Positions 56,260-64,000 of a stretch of DNA of 64,000 bases are shown piece after piece (within the stretch, counting starts at the first letter, position 1; every line of letters begins with the position of its first letter). The notes below the pieces were generated by a model, which ran no database searches, had not been told where the DNA came from, and saw only the letters and a list, made by a program, of their open reading frames with translations. The position numbers and the translations under genes were made by a program. The DNA is taken from the NCBI GenBank assembly GCA_002470645.1, contig DKNE01000004.1, positions 53,889 to 117,888 on the forward strand, written 5' to 3'. The stretch comes from Patescibacteria group bacterium UBA7396. Lineage in GTDB: Bacteria; Patescibacteriota; Gracilibacteria; BD1-5; UBA6164.

Positions 56260-56829
56260 TTAAAATCCCTCCCTTAAAAATGGTTTTACTTTTACCAAAG
56301 TATCATACACCGCCATACATACTTTAGGATCAATAATTATACCTTCTTTCTTTTTAGAATTATAAAATGTATCAAAATCTTTATATGGTATTTCAAAAAC
56401 CGTAATATCCTCCATTTCTCATAAGTTTTGATTTCATTTTGGTCAAAAAATTTCTATATCATAGACAATTGTTGTTTCGCATAAAGCACCTGCTGACGCT
56501 GATGTATTTGCTATAAACTCTATATTTCAAATTTGTGAGTATCATGTTTCTTCTAAAACTTCCTCTTTCATAATGTCTATAATAGTTTTTTCTGGTTTAT
56601 CAATAATTCAAGCAACAAGTTCTAAAACTCTTTTTTTTAAAGGATAACGATATTGCTCAATAAAAATATATGATTGATTTTGAGTATGTCTTAAAAGTCC
56701 TGCTACTGCATTTTTATTCCCCATTCTTTGAGTAGCCTCATATATTTTTCATCATTCAAGTTCTATTTCAAGAAGTTGCAAATATTCTCAAGAAGCAACT
56801 ACTTTTCTTCATAATTCATTTAATGGCAT
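56260..56829 (-). CDS. ADP-ribose pyrophosphatase-type Nudix hydrolase
   Basis: A 189-residue Nudix enzyme. It has the ADPRase-type beginning (YEATQRMGNKNAVAGLLR), the substrate-binding EQYRYP, and a Nudix box AGIIDKPE...EEVLEETGY with the EExxEE metal-binding glutamates intact. Enzymes of this type hydrolyse ADP-ribose to AMP and ribose-5-phosphate, recycling NAD breakdown products. ADP-ribose is also the effector of NrtR, encoded next, so this enzyme may tune the regulator. It belongs to the NAD salvage gene row. Confidence 0.88.
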
Positions 56830-56850
56830 AATTTAAAAATAAGAAATAAA

Positions 56851-57438
56851 TTAATTTTGATACAATTCATTCTTCAATACATAATTATAAACTCATGGAG
56901 TCAAAACATGACTTACTTTTCATTTATTTTTAAGCATTTCTCTTACCAAAGTAGAGGAAATATCAATAATATCTAAATCAAGTATAAGATAATTTTCCAT
57001 ATCAATATTTTCAGGAAGCAAAAATCATTTTCTCATAAGAAAAATTTTTTTGAGTTTTATTTCTAAATATTTTTCTTTATTTCATGTCCATTTTGGCATA
57101 GAAGATATAGTATCAATACCAAAAATATGATATGGCTGAAATCCTAATTTTTGTCTATAATATTCTTCAACATCCATAGTTGTTGTTGGAGTATTTGTTT
57201 TTAAAAAATAATCTTCAAATTCTATATTGAGTCATTTTTGACATATTTCAGAAGCAAAAACTTCTAAAATGTCTTTTCTTTCTTGATGTGAAATTCAATA
57301 ATTTTTATCCAGTCTTTGTCCATCTGGAGAGAAAATAATTTTGTCTACATATCACTTTGTAATCATTTTCACCATAACCTCTTGATGTCAAAGTGTAGGT
57401 GGATTAAAAGCACCTCAATAAACAGCTATTTTTTCCAT
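56851..57438 (-). CDS. nadD: Nicotinate-nucleotide adenylyltransferase
   Basis: A 195-residue NadD. Nucleotidylt-transferase motifs: GGAFNPPTLGHQ (first Gly is TGA) near the N-terminus and ISSTLVREML near the C-terminus. It converts nicotinate mononucleotide plus ATP to deamido-NAD. Lies between nadK and the ADP-ribose Nudix gene on the same strand. Confidence 0.95.
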
Positions 57439-57493
57439 AACTTAAATTTATAAAATAATATTGATTTAAATAAATTATTTACTGATTTTGTTG

Positions 57494-58288
57494 TTATTTT
57501 ACTTGAAATCCTTGTTCTTGCAAAACTTTATTATCCCAAATATCCATATATTCAGATGCAATTATCATTCTAACTACATCTTTACTTTTTTTAATAGTAA
57601 TATCTGTTTGAAGTCAATCTTGAGTAATAAGAAATTCTTTTCCATCACAATATATTTCAGTAAAAAGTCTTCTTCATACATTTTTGATTTCAATAACCTC
57701 TGAGTCGTTTATTAAAATAGGTGTTTGTCATTTTGGTTTCCATGGTGCTTTTGGAGTTATAACAAAAGCGTTTAAAGTATGTGGAAGAATCGGTCAACCA
57801 AGGGAACTATTATATCAAGTTGACCCTGCTGGAGTACAAACAATAATTCCATCTCACTCTATGTTTATTGCCTGTCTTTTTGAAAGAGCAATATCAAGTG
57901 AAATCATTTTCCCATTTCCAGCTCTTATATCAATTTCATTTACTGCAATAGCTTTTTTGGTAATTCCATTACTCTCTATTTCAACTTCAATAAGAGGATA
58001 TTTTCTTTCTACATATGACATATTTGGTTGTATAACCTCTTTTGAGTTAAGTAAAAATCATTTATGTCAAAAATTTATTCCTAAAAATGGGAGATTTTTT
58101 TTATAATGTTCTTTTATAGCTCTGAGCATCGTTCCATCTCAGCCTAAAACTACTATAATTTTATCTTCAAATGAGTTTATAATTTGTTTTAAATAATCTC
58201 ATTCTAAGAAACTCACAAGTTCTTTTTTTTTCTCTAAATGATAATCATCATAACAGACAAAACTTCCATCAATCTCTAAGTGTTTCAT
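57494..58288 (-). CDS. nadK: NAD kinase
   Basis: A 264-residue NAD kinase. The diagnostic GGDGTML (first Gly TGA), NFGHKGFL, and the second nucleotide motif DGIIVCTPAGSTGYNSSLGGPI are present. It phosphorylates NAD to NADP, the last step of the route encoded here. Short N-terminus compared with E. coli NadK but complete core. Confidence 0.94.
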
Positions 58289-58341
58289 AGATTTTTTTTA
58301 GCAAATATTCTTTTTACATTTTTATCATTATATTCTTTTTT

Positions 58342-59283
58342 TTATATTTCAAAAATTTTTGGCATTTGCATCTTGTGACGATTTGCAAAATGACGAGAAA
58401 GATAGATATTCATCACTTCCTTTTCTCTTCATGAGAAGGTATTTAGAAAATTTTTAGTTGCATTTTCATCATTCCAGAAAAGTCCATTTGAAGTAATTAT
58501 TCCTATAAATTCATCATGTTTTTCCATGGCCCATTCGAGTTCATCATAAGTTGCTCCTATTTGATCCTCATCAGTAGCCCCATCAGGGTGGAGTCCATCT
58601 GTTGGTCTTGCTTGTAAAATGGATTCATTCACTCACAAAAATCTTGCCATTTCATATACTTCTGATTTATATAAATTTCCTATTGGACTGATATCAACAG
58701 CCCCATCTCAATATTTTGTAAAAAATCAAATTCCATAATCTTCTACTTTATTTCCTGTTCCAACTACTAAGGCATTTTTTTCGTTTCCTATTGCATATAA
58801 ACTCACAGCTCTGAGACGAGAGCGAGTATTTACATAAGCCATATATCTCAAAGTTTCATCACTTATTTCAGGAAGTGCTTTTTTAAAAGTTTCAAAAGTT
58901 TCAGTCAAATCGATAGAATACCTTTCTACATTAGAAAAATTTTGTTGAAGCCAATCCATATGTTCAGAAGCTCTTGAAACTTCATCTTGTCTTTGATGAA
59001 TTGGTAAATCCATTACGATAGTTTTTTCTCAAGTAAGTGCACATAAAGTAGACACAAGAGCACTATCAATTCAACCTGAAACTCAAAGTATAAAACCTGA
59101 TTGTTTTGAGTCTAGTAAATATGTCTTAAGTTGAGAGATAAGTTTTCCTGAAACTTCTTTATAGTCAAGATTTCTTGAGGTAAGTGATAATATTTGTCTA
59201 ATATCATCTTTTATAGTTCAAATATTTTGTTGAAATACATTTTTTTCTCCTGGTTGTATTTCTCAAATTTTTAGTGTTTCCAT
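58342..59283 (-). CDS. nadE: NAD synthetase (ammonia-dependent type)
   Basis: A 313-residue NadE. PP-loop SGGIDSALVSTL (second Gly TGA), the adenylate motifs YVNTRSRLRAVSLY and [26 protein letters not shown], and the P2 region ARPTDGLHPDGATDEDQIGATY are all visible. No glutaminase domain, so it uses ammonia. It amidates deamido-NAD to NAD. About 40 extra N-terminal residues compared with the shortest NadE. Confidence 0.95.
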
Positions 59284-59306
59284 ATATTTATAATTAGAAA
59301 ATAATA

Positions 59307-60656
59307 TTAAACATACACTTCTTTTTTATTCATTCCATTATTTCAAAAAATTTCTTTAAAAACCTCTACTCTTTGAGGTTCTCAAATAGCTTTTGTAGGA
59401 TTATCTGAAAGCTTTACACAAGACACCCAAGTTCCGTCTGATCTTTGTATTTCTGATGGTTTAACTACAACTGAAAATGATCAAAATGGGCCATATTTTT
59501 CTTCTCTTGGAAATGTTCATTTTGTATTATTTGTCAAATGAGTTCCAACTCAAAAAGTCAGTTTTCCAAGAGAATTTTTATGTAAAGAATGTATTTCAAC
59601 AACATCTTTTGCAGAAAGTCCATCACTTGGAAGTCAAAGTTTTGTTTGAGGATTTCATCATCTTTTTAATACCCAATCAACATATTCTGGTATAGCAATT
59701 TTTGGATCTTTTGAATCAAATCTACATCCATTATGATGTAAAAATACTTCTTCTGGACAATTTTCAAAATAAAAACTGGTTCCATATGTATCAGGAAGTA
59801 GAACTGAAAGACCAGGAAAGTGTTTTGCCCACTTTTTGTCTACATCATACATTGCATTCACAATATCATCTTTTTCATCATAAAGCGCTGTTGTTATCAT
59901 GCGAAGTTCATGGGCATTCGTTCCTTTTGGATTGGCAAGTCAAAATTCTCTTGCAATCATTACATTTGAAGTTCCAAGACATTGCTCAGGAAGTGTTCAT
60001 GATAATATTTCATATACCATTCTTTGATAATCTGTACTGGCTGATCTTCTGGTTCAAAACTCTGAAAATGTAGCTTCTGGAGTTTGTTTAAAAATTTCTA
60101 TATCACTGTAAAGTCTGTGGAGCGTTTCATTTATAATTTGATTGAATTCTACATTAGTAAGTTTTTCTTTTCTAATATAATGATATAAATACAAACTATT
60201 AATAATTTTCAATCCATAAATTTCCCATAAAATAGAAGTTGCCCAAGGTCCTATAAATTCTAATTCATAATTTCCATTTTCATCAATTCCAACTTGATAT
60301 TCAGAAAGTCTGAAATGTTTTAAAAAATCTAGCGTTTCTTCTTGAAAAAGTCTATTTCCATCTGGACGAGTCATTCATCTTAAATAGGATAAATCTGCTT
60401 CTGAAACTCAAGAAATATTTTTAGTAGCTTCAAGTTGTTCAATTAATGCACTTTCTGGAATCACAAATGCTGTTTTTATACCTTTACTTCTGATAGTCAT
60501 TTTCCGTTTTACTTGGATATTTTTCCATTCAGGATTTGCTAAAACAAAATCAAGCATCATAAATTTATAAATATCAGTATTAAGGAGATTATTTACTTCT
60601 GCCTCATCTCTTGCTACTGCGAAAAAATCTTTTGGAGAATAAATATTATTTTTCAT
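59307..60656 (-). CDS. pncB: Nicotinate phosphoribosyltransferase
   Basis: A 449-residue NAPRT. Motifs: LLNTDIYKFMML (N-terminal substrate region), FSEFGTRRSAS (active site with Arg-Arg), GTSNVMIAREFGL, and HELRM. It joins nicotinate and PRPP to form nicotinate mononucleotide. Starts 33 bases after pncA's stop; a partial operator-like palindrome sits in that gap. Confidence 0.94.
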
Positions 60657-60676
60657 GTTTTTGATTTTTATTAATG

Positions 60677-60689
60677 TGTAAATATTGTT
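60677..60689. promoter_or_regulatory. Weak NrtR-like site between pncA and pncB
   Basis: TGTAAATATTGTT shares 10 of 13 positions with the 61406 palindrome. It lies just before pncB and may be a weaker secondary site. Confidence 0.3.
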
Positions 60690-61295
60690 TTAAGGTAAAA
60701 TTTTTGCCCCCATTTGATTCATTTTAGAAATAGCAATGATTCCATCATGAGGATTCACATTTACGGCTTTTATTCCTCTTGTATGTACAATAACTTCATA
60801 TCATAATTTAATAGCATCTTCTACAGTTGTATAATCACAATATTCTGTTGCTAATCAAACAATATGCAAAACTTGTGTATTATATGACTTTAGAATAGTA
60901 TCGAGTGTAGATCATGTTGCTTTTTCTATTCATCCAAATGAGCTATATGAATCAATATCTTGTTTGTTTCATTTTAAAACTTTTCTATCAATTCAATGAC
61001 TATGAAATCCATCTAAAAATTCAGCTCACCATGTATTTTCTACACAATGTTTTGGCCACTTTATTTCTCAATCTTTTGGAGTAAAATCATCTAATCAAAA
61101 AGTTGAAGCAAAGGAAATATGGTTTTCAGGATGCCAATCTTGAGAAGTGATAATAATTCCAGATCTAGATTTTACTTCTTGTATCAAATTATTAATAAAA
61201 GGAAGTATTGTTTCTCATCATTGTACATATAAACTTCATTCTGGATGTGCAAAATCATTTTGATAATCAACGATTATAAGAGCTTCTTTTTTCAT
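60690..61295 (-). CDS. pncA: Nicotinamidase
   Basis: A 201-residue cysteine hydrolase of the isochorismatase fold. Asp10 (VDYQNDF), the metal-site HPENH and the Lys of WPKHC, and the nucleophile Cys153 in ATEYCDYTT make a complete PncA active site. It deaminates nicotinamide to nicotinate, the entry to the salvage route. First gene of the minus-strand NAD row. The upstream region has two good palindromes (61319 and 61406). Confidence 0.94.
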
Positions 61296-61318
61296 AATTT
61301 TAAAGTGAAAAAATAATA

Positions 61319-61334
61319 TGTATAATTTACACTT
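61319..61334. promoter_or_regulatory. Putative NrtR operator near the pncA start
   Basis: TGTATAATTTACACTT, 24 bases from the pncA ATG. The core TGTA(N5)TACA is palindromic, and it shares the flanking ACACTTAT with the sites at 56175 and 61406. Confidence 0.55.
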
Positions 61335-61405
61335 ATTAATTTTCAAAAAAAATAAATACTTTTCCATAACTTATTTTTTAAAGGATTTATTTTGATTTAT
61401 TAAAA

Positions 61406-61421
61406 TGTAAATATTACACTT
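61406..61421. promoter_or_regulatory. Putative NrtR operator, upstream copy
   Basis: TGTAAATATTACACTT: near-perfect dyad TGTAA(N3)TTACA. It is 111 bases upstream of pncA. With the site at 61319 it could allow looping or cooperative binding. Confidence 0.55.
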
Positions 61422-61530
61422 ATATAATATTTATTTTCTCTTTTTGTCAAAAATAAAAAGAAGATTTTTCTTTTTAAGATTAAACTCTTCTTTTCAATAA
61501 GCAAAAATAATATATATTGACATTTTTTAT

Positions 61531-61549
61531 AAGTGTTTTATTTACACTT
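61531..61549. repeat. Inverted repeat at the end of the 61542 gene
   Basis: AAGTGT and ACACTT arms around a seven-base centre, overlapping the TAA of the hypothetical gene. On the minus strand it is followed by ATAAAAAATG, so it may be a weak terminator. It also resembles the ACACTT half of the NrtR-type sites. Confidence 0.4.
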
Positions 61550-62204
61550 CTTCTGATTCTAAAGTTTGAATTTTTGTATAAACTTGTTGCATAATAAAAT
61601 CAATATAATTTTGTGATTTTTTTTGACTGATTTCAATATTAAGTTCTTCAAAAAAGAACTCAAATACAAGTGAAGAAAAAATAAGCAATTGATTATACTC
61701 CTCTCTTTTGAGAAAGAGAGTTTTTATTTGAGAAATTTGAAGTGATGAATATTCTATAGAAATAATATCTATAATATCTTCGAGCCAAAAATTAATTCTA
61801 TTTTTAATGCTTTCATCCAAATTATTGTCATCAAAATTTACTTTTTCAAATGTTTTTACATAATCAAATTCTATAAGATTTTTTGACGACAATTCTCTTA
61901 TTTTATCACTTATAGGAAGGTATACAAGTGATAGAATTCAAAGCAAAAAGTTTGAACTATATCCACTATCCAAAGTTTTAAATAAATCATCAAGTAAAAA
62001 ATCATACTTTGGATTTCTTATGATTTGAGTCAAAAATTGAGCTAAAAGTAAATCAAATTTTCTTGCTTTTTTTTCATCTTTTTGAACTCTTTTAATTCAA
62101 GCTCCTGCTTTTTTTACTGCCTCTTTAAATTTTTCAGAAACCTCACTCGATTTTGGTCAAGCATCCGCTCAGGATTCACTAGGAATAAAATCTTCTAATC
62201 ACAT
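61542..62204 (-). CDS. Hypothetical helical protein
   Basis: A 220-residue soluble protein starting ATG-TGA (Met-Gly) at 62204. The first 55 residues are Lys/Ala/Glu-rich, the rest helical with a hydrophobic-aromatic patch (LLIFSSLVFEFFFEE) near residue 180. An internal TTG at 61892 is not the start, since the frame is open to 62204 with TGA read as Gly. It lies between the NAD operators and the large surface protein, on the same strand as both. No family recognised. Confidence 0.65.
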
Positions 62205-62270
62205 ATTTTTACATTTAATATCTATTTATGGTACAATAGTATTCAATTACAAAAAATATTCAACTTTTAT

Positions 62271-64000
62271 TTATTTTACCCAAAGTGAGTGCCATCTTGT
62301 TTGATCAGCATTAGCACTATCAACTGCTATTCAACTAATAGACATTCCTGGAAATCAACTACTTGGTGCAGAAAATTGAAATGGAATAGAGGGGGGTTGC
62401 ATCCAAAGACAGGTTCCTCAGTTATTATGAGAAACTAAAACTTCCCATCAGTGATTTGCTCCATTCCGCCATCATTTTACGTGATAAGGTTGTGATAAAG
62501 TACAGCTTCATTTGGTTATGGTATAGGAAGTACCTCAAGATATTGCACCAGCATTTACTATATAATCAGGTCTCTCTGACATAGTTAAACCATTATACCA
62601 ATAATCAATATAATTCTGTAGATCAACTTTTCTTCCATTTGATTTATTACTCGCAGAAGTGGTTACCAAAGTTACATTTACGTATTGTGTATCTGTTAGC
62701 CAGACCCAAGTTGTATAATCATTCATCCTCTTTAATGGTCTAAAATAAGAATTATCTCATCCGTCTATAGATGTATTCCACATCTTATCTGCGGTATTTG
62801 CGATATGTCAGGTATAGTTTTGAGAAGTAGCAAATGTACTATTTAAGTTTACATATCTTAGTATATGGGTTCTTGTCCATCATCAACCATTGTTTGTCAT
62901 ATCACAATAGACCTTAAATGCAGATCAAGAATCAGGTTTTATAAAATACATTCCATCAACAAATTTAGTTCCATTCCATGGGCTTCCAAGAAATGTATTT
63001 TTCCAAGTTGCACTTGTCAATAAATTATTACAACTAGTTGGATATTGCACAGTTCCACTCGTATTTGTAAATAAATATCATGTAGTGGTATTTCAACTCC
63101 ATTGAGTACTACAATTAGTTTCATTTTTATAATATCCACTACTACAAACTATATTCTCACTTTGGGCACTCAGAGTTACATCAGTTCCATTTGAAGCAAG
63201 AGTAAAAGTAGCTGTTAAGGTTGAAGTTCCTCATGTAATTGTTAAAGCACTTGATGTCTTTGTCTGAGAGGTTCCATAAATAAGTTCAAAACTTGTAAAG
63301 CTAAATGTTCTTCCACTATATACTCCACTGGTTATTGTCTTTTGTTTTGCACTACAACTCGCTCACTCATATCATGATTCACATGTATATTCACAAGTAT
63401 TACTTCCACTTCCTGAAGTAGTATAACTTGAATTCCCTAGTTTATTACTACAAGCAGTTCTTGTTATAGATTCATCAGGACTATAGTATCATATTCATAC
63501 TCATTCACACAGATCATTATGTGCATAATAATCCATATCACATTTGGTTATTTCTCACGTTTCTGGGGTTTCTCTTTTTACCAAATCTCCATTATTACAA
63601 GTAAATTCTTGAGAGAGTATTTTTTCTCCATTTTGAAATGTAATATCTTCTTTTGTTAGAGTACTTCAGCTTCCATGTATTAATATTTCTGTGAGAGTAT
63701 AATTATCATTCGTACTTCATATTTCACACCTATTTGGAGTTCCTTCTACACATTCAACTTCACTTGGATATTCTGTTTTATTTACTGTTGTATGTTTCCA
63801 CTCTCCATTTCTACATTCAAATTCTATTCATGGTTCACATGTATTTCAATATGCTACACTACTACTTTTGTAAAACATTTTTTTACTTCCATGTCAAATT
63901 CCATCACAACTTGCATATGTTACTGGAGTAATTTTTCATAGTATCGTTTCTCTAATTTCTTTTGGAGTAGTTTTTCAGAAACTTTCTATAATTTCTTTTT
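62271..64000 (-). CDS. Cys-rich secreted surface protein with C-terminal fibrinogen-like domain (partial)
   Basis: About 576 residues are visible; the N-terminus lies beyond the right edge. The first part has repeated short Cys modules (F.C.NG.W then C further on). An EGF- or TNFR-like segment, YTCESGYEGASC, follows, then a beta-rich Ser/Thr-rich domain, and finally a fibrinogen C-terminal-like domain (about 230 residues): YFIKPD, FKVYCDM, NGGGWT, then W/Y-rich sequence with GTCLW and a terminal WHSLWVK. The GGGWT glycines include two TGA. Fibrinogen-like domains bind carbohydrates or proteins outside cells. With no transmembrane segment in the visible part, it is probably an adhesin on the cell surface. 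Real TAA at 62271-62273. Confidence 0.75.

Noticed and set aside
61542..61892. Shorter version of the hypothetical gene starting at a TTG
   Set aside because: The frame continues upstream through TGA glycines to a proper ATG at 62204, giving a 220-residue protein.

Overview
This window is chromosomal DNA of low GC content from a bacterium that reads UGA as glycine (genetic code 25). Almost every gene is cut by in-frame TGA codons under the standard code and becomes a full-length protein once TGA is read as Gly. These TGAs fall on invariant glycines, for example the CPGHAD glycine of EF-Tu, three of the four Walker A glycines of the secretion ATPase, and the MutL, GatA and NadK motifs. Trp is encoded by TGG. 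This code is known in the Gracilibacteria (BD1-5) and Absconditabacteria (SR1) of the Patescibacteria/CPR radiation. I cannot tell these two apart here. All coordinates below use UGA=Gly; only TAA and TAG end genes.

Layout. 1-3.3 kb (minus): an operon of four small T4SS-pilin-like membrane proteins and a membrane-anchored HELGH metallopeptidase. 3.4-7.6 kb (plus): three polysaccharide genes (GT4 glycosyltransferase, O-antigen polymerase/ligase type protein, GT-C type membrane protein). 7.6-13.5 kb: a copper island with an HMA/UreH-like/cupredoxin fusion, a CopA ATPase with a duplicated C-terminal extension, and CsoR. Two 21-bp CsoR-type palindromes precede the two copper units. A YccF protein lies between them. 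13.5-17.7 kb: CHASE2 adenylate cyclase with a FecR-like partner, an FtsB-like protein and another pilin-like protein. 17.8-21 kb (minus): KhpA, S16, tRNA-Leu, L28, S10, EF-Tu, two tiny basic proteins, tRNA-Ala and tRNA-Asp. 21.2-26.1 kb (minus): a DUF1704 (MATCAP-like) peptidase, an ATP-grasp ligase fused to a second DUF1704 domain, and FtsX.

26.2-36.7 kb (plus): a cell-surface or effector-like accessory cluster with a glucosaminidase, three very large lineage-specific proteins and a LysM protein. In the middle is one GC-rich gene with no UGA and CGN arginines, which looks foreign. 36.7-39 kb: QueA and TrhO, both tRNA wobble-modification enzymes. 39-44.4 kb: a T4SS-like operon with a VirD4/TraG-type ATPase and three multi-pass pilin-like proteins. 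44.4-55.4 kb: MutL, L19, GatA, a coiled-coil protein, ComEC, a divergent Lgt, RNase Y and EF-G. 55.4-61.3 kb (minus): NrtR plus a complete nicotinamide-to-NADP salvage route (PncA, PncB, NadD, NadE, NadK) and an ADP-ribose Nudix enzyme, with recurring TGTAAATATTACA-type palindromes. 61.5-64 kb: a hypothetical protein and the C-terminal part of a Cys-rich secreted protein ending in a fibrinogen-like domain.

Taken together, the gene set fits a reduced, host-dependent cell. It has salvage rather than de novo NAD synthesis, DNA uptake and T4SS-like envelope machinery, cell-wall hydrolase and LysM proteins, adhesin-like surface proteins, and copper defence. The lifestyle reading is inference.
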